DNA of 64,000 nucleotides from Actinoplanes cyaneus (GTDB lineage Bacteria; Actinomycetota; Actinomycetes; Mycobacteriales; Micromonosporaceae). The stretch spans positions 1-64,000 of the forward strand of contig NZ_BOMH01000051.1 of assembly GCF_016862095.1 (NCBI RefSeq), given 5' to 3'. A program made the position numbers and the translations under genes. Position 1 is the first letter of the stretch; each line of letters starts with the position of its first letter. Shown piece by piece: positions 27,720 to 36,898 of this stretch. The notes under the pieces were generated by a model, which saw only the letters and a program-made list of their open reading frames with translations, was not told the origin of the DNA and ran no database searches.

Positions 27720-27791
27720 TGTGCCCCCTCTGCCCGCGCCAAGTTTCCGGCAGGTTACTCCTTGCCGTGGTTTGGACGCCCGTGCATGCTG

Positions 27792-27809
27792 TTTTGCAGC
27801 GCTGCAAAA
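27792..27809. promoter_or_regulatory. LacI-type operator TTTTGCAGCGCTGCAAAA
   Basis: An 18-bp perfect palindrome with the central CG step seen in LacI-family operators. It lies 73 bases from the LacI start and 106 bases from the ABC lipoprotein start, so one site could control both divergent promoters. Confidence 0.8.
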
Positions 27810-27915
27810 GCGTAGCAACAAAGCCCGATGCGAAGTGAAGAGCGAACTTGCCGACCCCCGGTGTGCCAGCACCGGAGGCCGGCCTCTGACCCATCACTAA
27901 TCTTGTGAGGACCCA

Positions 27916-29250
27916 GTGAACGTCAGAAATTTTAGTGTACGGCGGTCCGCCGCGGCCGTTGTCGCGGCTGTGACCGCGCTGACTCTCGCCGCCTGCAGCG
28001 GCGGCTCCGATGCCGGCGCTGACAAGACCGACGGCCCGGTGACCGTGAAGGTGTGGGCGTGGTACCCCTCCTTCCAGAAGGTCGTCGACCTGTACAACTC
28101 CACCCACACGGACATCAAGATCGAGTGGACGAACGCCGGCGCCGGTCAGGACGAGTACACCAAGCTGCAGACCGCGCTAAAGGCCGGCAAGGGCGCGCCC
28201 GACGTGGTCATGCTCGAGTTCCAGGAGCTGCCGACCTACCAGCTCACCAAGCACCTGGTCGACATGGGCAAGTACGGGGCGAACGACCTGAAGAGCTCCT
28301 ACGTCGACTGGGCCTGGAAGCAGGTCAGCCAGGGCGACAAGGTCTACGCCATCCCGGTCGACGCCGGCCCGATGGCGATGCTCTACCGCGAGGACCTCTT
28401 CAAGCAGTACGGCCTGACCGTCCCGACCACCTGGGACGAGTACAAGGCGCAGGCCGAGAAGCTGAAGACCGCGTCCGGCGGCAAGGCGTTCATGACCGAC
28501 TTCGGCGGCAACGACGGCGGCTTCATGACCGGTCTGATGTGGCAGGCGGGCAGCAAGCCGTACACCTACGACCCGTCCAACCCGTCGACCATCGGCGTGA
28601 GCGTCAACGACGCCGGCGCCAAGCAGGTCGCGACGTACTGGGAGGGCATGGTCAACTCCGGCCTCGCCGACACCAAGGCGTACGGCACGACCGACTTCTA
28701 CAACGGTCTCGGCTCCGGCAAGTACGTCACCTACCTGGCCGCCGGCTGGGGTCCGGGCTACCTGGCCAGCGTGGCGAAGACGACCTCCGGCAAGTGGCGC
28801 GCGGCCCCGCTGCCGCAGTGGACCGCCGGCGCGAACGTGCAGGGCGACTGGGGCGGCTCGTCGTTCGCGGTGACCGACCAGGCGAAGAACCCCGAGGTGG
28901 CCACGAAGGTCGCGATGGACATCTACGGCGCCAAGAACACCGAGGCCTGGAAGATCGGCATCGACGAGGCGTACCTGTTCCCGACCGCGACCCCGGTCCT
29001 GGAGTCGGACGCGTTCCTCAAGAAGAAGTACGACTTCTTCGGCGGCCAGACCGTGAACGACATCTTCGTCCCGGCGTACAAGCAGATCTCCCCGTTCGCC
29101 TGGAGCCCGTTCAACAGCTACAACTTCAACCAGCTGACCACCGGGATCAACGGCGCGATCGAGAAGAAGACGTCCTGGACGGCGGCGCTGGACACGGCCC
29201 AGGCCAACATCCAGCAGTACGCCACCCAGCAGGGCTTCAAGGTCCAGTAA
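27916..29250 (+). CDS. ABC sugar-binding lipoprotein (extracellular solute-binding family 1)
   Basis: A 444-residue protein with a GTG start preceded by GTGAGGA. A Tat/Sec-like leader (VRRSAAAVVAAVTALTLAACSGG) ends in a lipobox LAAC, so Cys28-like anchoring to the membrane is expected. The mature protein has the family-1 solute-binding pattern (VKVWAWYPSFQKVVDLYNSTH; LKAGKGAPDVVMLEF; PTTWDEYKAQAEKL). It captures oligosaccharides for the two permeases encoded next. The stop codon TAA shares its last A with the ATG of the first permease. Given the GH51 gene in the operon, arabino-oligosaccharides are the likely ligand. Confidence 0.93.
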   Translation: MNVRNFSVRRSAAAVVAAVTALTLAACSGGSDAGADKTDGPVTVKVWAWYPSFQKVVDLYNSTHTDIKIEWTNAGAGQDEYTKLQTALKAGKGAPDVVMLEFQELPTYQLTKHLVDMGKYGANDLKSSYVDWAWKQVSQGDKVYAIPVDAGPMAMLYREDLFKQYGLTVPTTWDEYKAQAEKLKTASGGKAFMTDFGGNDGGFMTGLMWQAGSKPYTYDPSNPSTIGVSVNDAGAKQVATYWEGMVNSGLADTKAYGTTDFYNGLGSGKYVTYLAAGWGPGYLASVAKTTSGKWRAAPLPQWTAGANVQGDWGGSSFAVTDQAKNPEVATKVAMDIYGAKNTEAWKIGIDEAYLFPTATPVLESDAFLKKKYDFFGGQTVNDIFVPAYKQISPFAWSPFNSYNFNQLTTGINGAIEKKTSWTAALDTAQANIQQYATQQGFKVQ

Positions 29251-30167
29251 TGACCCAGGTGGCAACCCGGTCCGCGGCCGCTCCGGCGGTCGCGGGTCCC
29301 GCTCCCCGCTTCAAGCGCGGTCGCGAGGCCGCGGTCGGCTGGCTGTTCGTCGCGCCGTTCGTGGTCCTGCTGGTCGCGTTCCTGCTGCTGCCGATGGCGT
29401 ACGCGCTGAAGCTCAGTCTCTACCGGTCGACGCTGATCGAGGGCGAGCACTTCGCGTTCTTCGAGAACTACACGCAGGCGTTCAACGATCCGCTGGTCCG
29501 CGAGGGCGTGGTCCGGGTGATCCTGTTCGGACTGGTGCAGACGCCCGTGATGATCGGAGTCGCCCTGCTCGCGGCGCTGCTGATCGACCACGCGACCTCC
29601 CGGTTCTCCCGGTTCTTCCGGCTGGCCGCCTTCGTGCCGTACGCCGTCCCGGTCGTCATCGGCACCCTCATGTGGGGCTTCCTCTACAGCAAGGACACCG
29701 GCCCGCTGAGCGCCGTCCTGCACGTGGACTTCCTGTCCAGCAACGTCGTGCTCGCCTCGCTCGGCAACGTGGTGACCTGGCAGTGGGCCGGCTACAACAT
29801 GATCGTGCTCTACGCGGCGCTGCAGGGCCTGCCGCGGGAGGTCTACGAGTCCGCGCGGATCGACGGCGCCGGCCCGGCCCAGATCGCGTGGCGGATCAAG
29901 ACCCCGATGATCTCCTCGGCGATCGTGCTGGCCACGCTCTTCACGATCCTCGGCACGCTGCAGTTCTTCACCGAGCCGTTGATCCTGCAGCCGCTGAACC
30001 CCGGATCGATCACAGCGCACTACACACCCAACGTGTACGCGTTCAACCAGGCGTTCTCGTTCCAGCAGTACAACTACTCGGCCGCGATCTCGTTCCTGCT
30101 CGGCGCGGTGGTCTTCGTCGGGTCGTACGTCTTCCTCTTCGCCACCCGGAAACGGAGCGCGCTGTGA
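29250..30167 (+). CDS. ABC sugar permease, MalF-like
   Basis: A 305-residue membrane protein with six hydrophobic helices and the EAA loop that contacts the ATPase (LQGLPREVYESARIDGAGPAQIAWRIKTPMI, Gly in the DGAG step). The N-terminal helix (AVGWLFVAPFVVLLVAFLLLP) is typical of MalF/UgpA permeases. It starts on the A of the upstream TAA and overlaps the next gene by four bases. No ATPase is encoded in the operon; actinobacteria usually share one MsiK-type ATPase among such importers. Confidence 0.92.
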   Translation: MTQVATRSAAAPAVAGPAPRFKRGREAAVGWLFVAPFVVLLVAFLLLPMAYALKLSLYRSTLIEGEHFAFFENYTQAFNDPLVREGVVRVILFGLVQTPVMIGVALLAALLIDHATSRFSRFFRLAAFVPYAVPVVIGTLMWGFLYSKDTGPLSAVLHVDFLSSNVVLASLGNVVTWQWAGYNMIVLYAALQGLPREVYESARIDGAGPAQIAWRIKTPMISSAIVLATLFTILGTLQFFTEPLILQPLNPGSITAHYTPNVYAFNQAFSFQQYNYSAAISFLLGAVVFVGSYVFLFATRKRSAL

Positions 30168-31015
30168 ACAGTAAGAGTGAGCGCGCAGGGATCGTCCCGC
30201 ACCTGGTCATGGGCGTGATGGCGCTCTACTTCCTGCTGCCGTTCTGGTGGCTGCTGGTCGCCGCGACCAAGGACAACGACGGGCTGTTCCTCTCCGCCCC
30301 GCTGTGGTTCTCCGACTTCCACCTGATCGACAACCTGAAGACGGTGTTCTCCCAGGAGAACGGCATCTACCTGGTCTGGCTCCGGAACTCCGCGCTCTAC
30401 GCGGTGGTCAGCGGCGTCGGCGCGACGGTCGTCTCGGCGCTCGCCGGGTACGCGTTCGCGAAGTTGCGCTTCCCCGGCCGTACCAAACTGTTCGCTCTGC
30501 TCCTGGGGTTGATCATGGTGCCGGCCACGGCTCTGGTGCTCCCCACCTACCTGCTGATGTCGAAGGCGGGACTGGTCGACTCGATCTGGGCGGTCATCCT
30601 GCCGTCGCTGCTGAACCCGTTCGGCGTCTACCTGCTGCGGGTCTACACCCACGAGTCGCTGCCCGACGAGATGCTCGAGGCGGCCCGCATCGACGGCGCC
30701 GGCGAGCTGCGCGTGTTCACCAGCGTCGCGCTGCCGGCGATGCGCCCGGCCCTGGTCACCGTGCTGCTGTTCTCGATGGTCGCGTCGTGGAACAACTTCT
30801 TCCTGCCACTGGTGATGCTCAGCGACGACCACCTGTTCCCGCTGACCGTCGGCCTGCGCACCTGGTACATGTCGGCGACCCTCGGCAACGGTGGCGAGGC
30901 CCTCTTCAACGTGATCGTGACGGGCGCCCTGGTGGCGATCCTCCCGCTGATCGTCGCTTTCCTCCTTCTTCAGCGTTACTGGCGCGGTGGTCTGACCATC
31001 GGCGCCGTCAAGTGA
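30164..31015 (+). CDS. ABC sugar permease, MalG-like
   Basis: A 283-residue permease starting at a GTG (GTGA overlap with the previous stop). It has six helices and the EAA motif (THESLPDEMLEAARIDGAGELRVFTSVALPAMRPAL). It pairs with the upstream MalF-like subunit. The gene is followed 29 bases later by the GH51 enzyme. Confidence 0.92.
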   Translation: MNSKSERAGIVPHLVMGVMALYFLLPFWWLLVAATKDNDGLFLSAPLWFSDFHLIDNLKTVFSQENGIYLVWLRNSALYAVVSGVGATVVSALAGYAFAKLRFPGRTKLFALLLGLIMVPATALVLPTYLLMSKAGLVDSIWAVILPSLLNPFGVYLLRVYTHESLPDEMLEAARIDGAGELRVFTSVALPAMRPALVTVLLFSMVASWNNFFLPLVMLSDDHLFPLTVGLRTWYMSATLGNGGEALFNVIVTGALVAILPLIVAFLLLQRYWRGGLTIGAVK

Positions 31016-31044
31016 CCTTCTCCGCGCTCCACAAGGGAAAACAC

Positions 31045-32568
31045 ATGCTCCGTGCGCGTGTCGCATTGAATCCGGCTGCCGTCGTGGCGCCCGTCAACCG
31101 CCGCACCTTCGGCTCGTTCGTCGAGCACATGGGCCGGTGCGTCTACACCGGCATCTACGAGCCGGGCCACCCGAGCGCCGACGAGGACGGGTTCCGCACC
31201 GACGTGCTGGCGCTCGCCCGCGAGCTCGGTGTCACCATGGTCCGCTACCCCGGTGGCAACTTCGTCTCCGGCTACCGCTGGGAGGACGGCATCGGCCCGG
31301 TCGAGAAGCGGCCGCGCCGTCGTGACCTGGCCTGGCGCAGCATCGAGACGAACGAGGTGGGCATCGACGAGTTCGCCAAGTGGGCGCAGAAGGCCGACGT
31401 CGAGATCATGTACGCCGTCAACCTCGGCACCCGCGGCGTCCAGGAAGCCCTCGACGTGCACGAATACGTCAACCACGCCGAGGGCACCGAGCTCTCCGAG
31501 CGGCGGCGGGCGAACGGGGCCGAGAAGCCGTACGGGATCAAGCTCTGGTGCCTGGGCAACGAGCTCGACGGGCCGTGGCAGACCGGGCACAAGACCGCCG
31601 AGGAGTACGGCCTGCTGGCCGCCTCGACCGCCCGCGCGCTCAAGTCCGCGGAGCCGGACCTGGAGCTCGTCGCGTGCGGCAGCTCCAGCTCGGTGATGCC
31701 GACGTTCGGCTCCTGGGAGTCGACGGTGCTGGAGCACGCCTACGACGTGGTCGAATACGTCTCCTGCCACGCCTACTACGAGGAGCACGACGGCGACCTC
31801 GGTTCGTTCCTGGCCAGCGCCGTCGACATGGACCACTTCGTGAACAGCATCGTGGCCACCGCGGACGCCGTCGGCGCGCGCCTGAAGAGCAAGAAGAAGA
31901 TCAACCTCTCGTTCGACGAGTGGAACGTCTGGTACCTGTCCCGCTTCCAGAACGCGCCGCTGCCGGCCGAGTGGGGCGTGGCCCCGCGCGTCATCGAGGA
32001 CCAGTACAACGTCGCCGACGCCGTCGTGGTCGGCAACCTGCTGATCTCGCTGCTCCGGCACAGCGACCGCGTCACCGCCGCCTGCCAGGCGCAGCTCGTC
32101 AACGTCATCGCCCCGATCATGACCGAGCCCGGCGGGCCGGCCTGGCGGCAGACGATCTTCCACCCGTTCGCCCGCACCGCGGCGCTGGCCAAGGGCGACG
32201 TGCTGGAGACGCGCGTCGACAGCCCGGCCTACGAGACCGCCCGATACGGCGAGGCCCCCCTGGTCGACGCCGTCGCCACCCACGACCCGGCGACCGGCGA
32301 CGTCACGCTCTTCGTCGTCAACCGCTCGCAGTCCGAATCGGTCACGCTCACTGTCGACCTCACCGCCTTCGGCACCGGCCTGTCGGTCGCCGAGTCGGTG
32401 ACGCTGACCGACGACGACGTCCGCGCGAGCAACACCAAGGACGAGCCGGACCGCGTCACGCTGCGCCCCACGGCGGACATCCCGGGCGGAGCGGTCACCG
32501 CGGACGATGGCGGGGTCACGCTGACGCTGCCCTCCGTCTCCTGGACAGCACTGCGCCTGACCAGGTAG
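31045..32568 (+). CDS. GH51 alpha-L-arabinofuranosidase
   Basis: A 507-residue cytoplasmic enzyme (no signal peptide) from the ATG at 31045, with AAGGGAA upstream. The catalytic TIM-barrel has the conserved acid/base Glu in WCLGNELDGPWQ and the nucleophile Glu in FDEWNVWY, as in GH51; RYPGGNFVSGYRWEDGIGP is another family hallmark. A C-terminal beta-sandwich completes it. It removes terminal arabinofuranosyl units from arabinan or arabinoxylan oligosaccharides that the upstream ABC system imports. Length is normal for the family. Confidence 0.95.
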   Translation: MLRARVALNPAAVVAPVNRRTFGSFVEHMGRCVYTGIYEPGHPSADEDGFRTDVLALARELGVTMVRYPGGNFVSGYRWEDGIGPVEKRPRRRDLAWRSIETNEVGIDEFAKWAQKADVEIMYAVNLGTRGVQEALDVHEYVNHAEGTELSERRRANGAEKPYGIKLWCLGNELDGPWQTGHKTAEEYGLLAASTARALKSAEPDLELVACGSSSSVMPTFGSWESTVLEHAYDVVEYVSCHAYYEEHDGDLGSFLASAVDMDHFVNSIVATADAVGARLKSKKKINLSFDEWNVWYLSRFQNAPLPAEWGVAPRVIEDQYNVADAVVVGNLLISLLRHSDRVTAACQAQLVNVIAPIMTEPGGPAWRQTIFHPFARTAALAKGDVLETRVDSPAYETARYGEAPLVDAVATHDPATGDVTLFVVNRSQSESVTLTVDLTAFGTGLSVAESVTLTDDDVRASNTKDEPDRVTLRPTADIPGGAVTADDGGVTLTLPSVSWTALRLTR

Positions 32569-32572
32569 AACG

Positions 32573-32621
32573 CTGATCCTCAGGGGCGCGGACCGGGGCG
32601 GGACGTGCCCCTGAGGATCAG
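32573..32621 (+). terminator. 15-bp perfect stem terminator after the GH51 operon
   Basis: CTGATCCTCAGGGGC and GCCCCTGAGGATCAG pair perfectly around a 19-base loop, starting five bases after the GH51 stop. It is followed by GTTTC. This is the natural end of the importer operon. Confidence 0.75.
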
Positions 32622-32844
32622 TTTCGACCAGGAGAACCTGCCGGGTCGCTGGGCCGCGCCGTCTACTCGGCCCCGGCGGACGTCACGGCCTCGGAGCGCC
32701 GGTCGGAAAACCTTCGCGGAAACTGTTATCCATTCACGGAAAAGACGTCGACGTTAAAGAAACCTTAAACGACAGGCGCCTTTCCGGGGTTGCTTCGCAT
32801 ACTGGGATTCCCCCGACCGAATCTCCCCCCGGAGGCTGTTCCTG

Positions 32845-34494
32845 ATGCGCCGGAAAAGAACGTTGTTTCTCGCCTCGCTGGCGACCGTTGCCGCGGTGGG
32901 CACCGCCTGGATCGCGCTGCCGGCCTCGGCCGCCGCGTCCACGGCGACCCTGCGTACGGTGTCCGACTGGGGCTCCGGCTGGCAGGACGAGGTGGTCGTC
33001 ACCAACGGCGGATCGGCCGCCACGACCTCCTGGAAAGTCGAGTTCGACCTTCCCGCCGGAGCCACGATCGGCAGTTTCTGGGACACCGAGATGACAGCCA
33101 GTGGCAGTCACCGGGCATTTACCAACCGTAGCTGGAACGGCACGATTCCGGTCGACGGAAAGGTGACGTTCGGATTCGTCGGCTCGGGCGGGCAGCCGCT
33201 CAACTGCAAGCTCAACGGCCGGCCCTGCGGCGGCGACGAGACGACCGTGCCGGCCGCGCCCGCGACCACCGCGCCGGCCGTCACGCCCACCAGGACCGCG
33301 ACCGTGACGCCGACCACCGCCGCGCCGGTCCCGACCGCCACGGCGACAGCGACGGCCACGGCGACGAAGACCGCGACCAAGGCGGCGACCGTCCCGCCGC
33401 GGGAGGACCTGCTCCCGGTCACTGTCACCAACAAGACCGGTCGCGGCGATGCCGTTCACCTGTACGTTCTCGGCGTCAACCTGGACACCGGCAAGCTCGG
33501 CTACGTGAACCAGGCCGGCACGTTCACCCCGTGGACCGGCGGCGCGGCCGTCCCCGTCGCGGCGCCGGACGTCTCGATCAACGGCCCGGCCAACGGCGGC
33601 AGCACCACGATCCGGGTGCCGCGCAACCTCTCCGGCCGGCTCTACTTCTCCTTCGGGCGCAAGCTCGACTTCCGGCTCAGCACGGACGGCCTGGTCCAGC
33701 CGGCGCCGTGGGCCGGTGGCGACCCGAACCACGACATCCTCTTCGACTGGAGCGAGTTCACCGTTAACTCGTCCGGCCTGTGGCTGAACAGCTCCCAGGT
33801 GGACATGTTCGCGGTGCCGCACATCGTCAGCGTCACCGGCGGCAGCGGCACGACCAGCTCGACCGGCGAGGTGGTGGCGGGCGGCCGGCAGAAGGTCATC
33901 AACGCGATCAAGGCCGACGCCGACTTCGCGAAGAGCGTGGTGACCGGCCCCGACGGCACGGTCCTGCGGGTGCTCGCGCCGGGCAAGGCGGCCGACGCCG
34001 GCCTGATGAGTCCGGCCTATCTGGACCCGTACATCGCCTCGGCCTGGAAGGCGTACACCTCGAAGAGCCTGACCGTGACGCCCTTCACCGATCGGCCGGA
34101 CGTCAAGTACACCGGCCGGACCTCGGGTGATGTCATGAGCTTCACCGATTCCTCGGGCAAGGTGGTCGCGTCCTTCACCAAGCCGTCCACCGCGAACGTC
34201 TGGGGCTGCGACGGCGCGCTCGGCGCCCCGAACGACCAGGTGGTGGGCCCGATCGCGCGGACCCTCTGCGCGGCGCTGCAGCGGACCACGCTCGGCCGGC
34301 TCGACGTCCAGCCCAGCGGCACGGCGGCCGACTTCTACCAGGGCAGCCCGGCCAACCTGTACGCCAAGGTGATCCACGCGAACATGACCGACGGCAAGGC
34401 GTACGCGTTCGCCTTCGACGACGTCCAGAACCAGGAGTCCCTGGTCCACGACGGCGACCCCCGCACGGCAGCCATCACCTTCTCCCCGTTCTGA
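32845..34494 (+). CDS. Secreted CBM2-GH64 beta-1,3-glucanase
   Basis: A 549-residue secreted enzyme. Signal peptide MRRKRTLFLASLATVAAVGTAWIALPASA; a CBM2-like module (about 33-128: TVSDWGSGWQDEVVVTN, SWNGTIPVDGKVTFGFVGSG) that binds cellulose or related glucan; a Thr/Pro/Ala linker (about 132-185) containing a TATATATATK run; then a GH64 domain (about 190-549). In GH64 the two carboxylates lie in a segment like DWSEFTVNSSGLWLNSSQVDMFAVP, present here, and the domain ends with FDDVQNQESLVHDGDP, also a family hallmark. It should cut beta-1,3-glucan of fungal walls or callose. It is transcribed alone, after the arabinose operon. Confidence 0.92.
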   Translation: MRRKRTLFLASLATVAAVGTAWIALPASAAASTATLRTVSDWGSGWQDEVVVTNGGSAATTSWKVEFDLPAGATIGSFWDTEMTASGSHRAFTNRSWNGTIPVDGKVTFGFVGSGGQPLNCKLNGRPCGGDETTVPAAPATTAPAVTPTRTATVTPTTAAPVPTATATATATATKTATKAATVPPREDLLPVTVTNKTGRGDAVHLYVLGVNLDTGKLGYVNQAGTFTPWTGGAAVPVAAPDVSINGPANGGSTTIRVPRNLSGRLYFSFGRKLDFRLSTDGLVQPAPWAGGDPNHDILFDWSEFTVNSSGLWLNSSQVDMFAVPHIVSVTGGSGTTSSTGEVVAGGRQKVINAIKADADFAKSVVTGPDGTVLRVLAPGKAADAGLMSPAYLDPYIASAWKAYTSKSLTVTPFTDRPDVKYTGRTSGDVMSFTDSSGKVVASFTKPSTANVWGCDGALGAPNDQVVGPIARTLCAALQRTTLGRLDVQPSGTAADFYQGSPANLYAKVIHANMTDGKAYAFAFDDVQNQESLVHDGDPRTAAITFSPF

Positions 34495-34504
34495 CCCCGT
34501 TGCA

Positions 34505-34549
34505 CGCCGGGAGGCAGCGCCGCTCACACAGCGGCGCTGCCTCCCGGCG
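34505..34549 (+). terminator. 20-bp perfect hairpin terminator
   Basis: Arms at 34505-34524 and 34530-34549 pair perfectly around the loop CACAC, eleven bases after the GH64 stop. This is a very stable terminator without a T-run. Hairpin copy C follows about 100 bases later, so the convergent gap 34495-34796 has two strong stems and no gene. Confidence 0.8.
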
Positions 34550-34645
34550 CATACGTGATCCCAGCCCCACCCAGATCGGCGTGCTCCGCGCCGCGGGACC
34601 GCGACCCGCGTCGTGGCCCGGGCAGGTGCGGCGCTCGCGGTTCCG

Positions 34646-34698
34646 GGCTGGTTCTCATGGGCGTTATGAGGGACGAATAACGCCCATGAGAACCAGCC
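34646..34698. repeat. Dispersed hairpin repeat, copy C
   Basis: Two perfect 22-base arms (core GGTTCTCATGGGCGTTAT) with the loop GAGGGACGA. Arms match copy A base for base across the inner 22 positions, though the two lie 17 kb apart and in opposite orientation. It sits between the convergent GH64 gene and the hypothetical gene ending at 34797. Confidence 0.85.
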
Positions 34699-34796
34699 GG
34701 GAGGGTGAGTCGCGCGGCGGCCGTGACCACGGGCTACGTCGCGGGCTCCCGCGGGCGGGGCTCCGCGTCGGACGGGCGCCGTCGGCACGTCCTAAC

Positions 34797-35969
34797 TCAG
34801 GAGATCGGGCGGTACGCGACCTCGGGATCGAGCAGCCTCGTCCATGACGGACGCCAGTTCGGGTGGCGCGCCTCGACCTCTTCCTGCAGGTTCGTGCGCC
34901 ACGGGCCGGAGACGCCGTCGTCGTGCCACCACGCCGGCCACGAGTCGTAGGCGCGGTCGATCTCGTAACCGGTGGCGGTGGTCTCGACGCGCAGGAACAG
35001 CCAGCGGCCGTATCGCGGGTCGGACTCGGCGCGGCGCAACGCGCGGACCAGCTCGGTCAGGCGGCGGAAGGCGGCGTAACGCTCCTCGCCGGGGTGGTCG
35101 GCCGGCGGGTGGTCGCCGGGCTGCGAGCTGAAGCTGGTGGCGTCGGCGTAGACCAGCAGGGAGCAGCGACCGTCACCGGCCGGCGCGCGTTCCTGCAGCC
35201 GGCGGACCAGCGTGCCGAGCTCGTCGGTGTCCGGCGGCGACGGGCGGCGCAGCTCGGGCGCCTCGTGCATGGCGGCCCAGACGAGGCGGTCGTGCTCGCC
35301 CTGGCTGATCCGGCGGACCCTGCGCATCGGCGGGCGCTGGCCGGGGGCGATCCGTGGCGGCCTGGTGCCGGGGGTGAGGCCGGCCCGGGTGGCGGTGGCG
35401 AGCGCGGCCTCGACGTCCGCGGTGTCGCCGAGCAGCGCGGCGAGATCGCCGGCGGTCACCTCGCCGCGGACGGCGGCGTGCAGCAGGCGGGCGGCGAGCT
35501 GGCGGTCGGGCGAGGCGCTCAGGCCGCTCAGGCCGCGCAGGGCGGCGGCGGTCTGCTCCTCGGCGAGCAGTGGCGCGATCACCTCGGTCAGCCCGTCCTC
35601 GGCACGGTGCAGGTAGCGGACCCGCGACCAGCGGCCGCTCTCGTGCCAGATGACGAAACCGAGCTGATCACTCTCGGCCAGCGGGGTGAGGTCCGCCCAG
35701 GGCAGCCAATCCGGCGCGCCGGTCAGCGGGTCGACCGCGGGATCGGTGGAGACCTGCGCGTGGTGGTCACGGTGCGCGCCGTAGAGCACCGCGCGGCGGC
35801 CGTCGAGCAACGCGAAGCGGGCCCAGCCGGTGCCCGGGTCGTCGCGCCGGGCACCGCGCTCGTCGACGGACCACGGCTCACCTCGGTCGATGCCGGTCAT
35901 CGCGGCGCTGAGCGTCGCCCAGCGGGTCCAGAGCAGTCCGGGCGCGGGAAGGTCCACGTCGGTCAGCAT
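34797..35969 (-). CDS. Hypothetical protein, 390 aa
   Basis: A soluble protein with no recognised catalytic motif. It has Trp/Pro-rich N- and C-terminal parts (DLPAPGLLWTRWATLSAAM; WPAWWHDDGVSGPWRTNLQEEVEARHPNWRPSW) and a helical Ala/Leu-rich centre (AALRGLSGLSASPDRQLAARLLHAAVRGEVTAGDLAALLGD). No signal peptide or membrane helix. Codon use looks like its neighbours, so it is likely a real gene. It is convergent with GH64 and divergent from the SWEET-like gene. Confidence 0.65.
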   Translation of the reverse strand: MLTDVDLPAPGLLWTRWATLSAAMTGIDRGEPWSVDERGARRDDPGTGWARFALLDGRRAVLYGAHRDHHAQVSTDPAVDPLTGAPDWLPWADLTPLAESDQLGFVIWHESGRWSRVRYLHRAEDGLTEVIAPLLAEEQTAAALRGLSGLSASPDRQLAARLLHAAVRGEVTAGDLAALLGDTADVEAALATATRAGLTPGTRPPRIAPGQRPPMRRVRRISQGEHDRLVWAAMHEAPELRRPSPPDTDELGTLVRRLQERAPAGDGRCSLLVYADATSFSSQPGDHPPADHPGEERYAAFRRLTELVRALRRAESDPRYGRWLFLRVETTATGYEIDRAYDSWPAWWHDDGVSGPWRTNLQEEVEARHPNWRPSWTRLLDPEVAYRPIS

Positions 35970-36129
35970 GAGTCCACTGTGCCAAATGCGGTAGGCCTCG
36001 CGTCACCCACGGGGTACCCGGCGGTTGCCTGACGGGTGCGTATGGTTGCGGTCCGGGTGCTGATGGTCAGCGATGTCGGACGTTTGCCGAACGCAACGGT
36101 GTCACCACGTCACCGACCCGGAACGGATC

Positions 36130-36825
36130 ATGTCTGCCCACGCGTTCGGCCTTCTCGGGGCCGCCCTGTCCATGTCCATCGCCTGGCCCCAGGTCTTTCT
36201 CTCCTGCGTACGGCGTCGCACCGGCGGACTGTCGCCGGCGGCGTGCCTGCTCTCGGTGGTGATGCCGGTCGGCTGGCTGACGTACGGGCTGCTGATCGGG
36301 GACCGGATCCAGGTCGTCTCGAACACTCTCAACCTGCTCGCCGGGGTGGCCGTCCTGGTCGCGCTGCTGGCCACGCAGCCGCACCTGCGGCGGGCTCGCG
36401 TGCTGGGCGGCGCGGCGGGACTGGCCGGGGCGGTGCTTTTCGCCATCTGCGTGTCGGCCGGTACCGCCGTACTGCCGCAAATCTCGACATCGCGGGCGGC
36501 CCAGCTGCTCGGTGCGGTGCTCGCGGTCTCGTCGCTGGTGTCGGCGCTGCCGCAGCCGCTGGCGCTGCTCCGGAACCGGGCGCAGGACATGTCGGGATTG
36601 TCCCCGGCACGATTCCGGCTCGCCACCGCGGCCAGCGGATCATGGCTGCTGTACGGCCTCGGCACCGGCCAGCCCGCCGTCTGGGCGTCCGCGATGGTCG
36701 GCGTGAGCAGCGCGCTGACGGTCTGCCTGGTGCTGGCGTCGCGCCGGGAGCGGGCCGTGTCCATCGCGACGCCGGAGTGGCGTGGCGCGGTCGTCACCCG
36801 CAGCCTCGCGGTCGCCGGGGTCTGA
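36130..36825 (+). CDS. Two-repeat PQ-loop (SWEET-like) membrane protein
   Basis: A 231-residue membrane protein from the ATG at 36130, preceded by GGAACGG; an upstream ATG at 36073 would add 19 hydrophilic residues. It has about seven hydrophobic segments and two PQ-loop signatures: SIAWPQVFLSCVRRRTGGLS with MPVGWLTYG, and SALPQPLALLRNRAQDMSGLS with SGSWLLYG. This is an internal duplication of the three-helix unit that bacterial SemiSWEETs carry once. A sugar or small-solute facilitator is possible but the substrate is unknown. Rating it as a transporter is inference from the fold. Confidence 0.78.
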   Translation: MSAHAFGLLGAALSMSIAWPQVFLSCVRRRTGGLSPAACLLSVVMPVGWLTYGLLIGDRIQVVSNTLNLLAGVAVLVALLATQPHLRRARVLGGAAGLAGAVLFAICVSAGTAVLPQISTSRAAQLLGAVLAVSSLVSALPQPLALLRNRAQDMSGLSPARFRLATAASGSWLLYGLGTGQPAVWASAMVGVSSALTVCLVLASRRERAVSIATPEWRGAVVTRSLAVAGV

Positions 36826-36898
36826 CCTCCGTGGACGGGGGAGTCGTGAACGGGCGGCTTCCCCGATTCCCGGCCGCGCCTGGACTGATGATTTCCGG

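Noticed and set aside
34505..34549. 20-bp hairpin considered as another copy of the dispersed family
   Set aside because: Its arms and CACAC loop share no sequence with copies A-D; it is an ordinary strong terminator.
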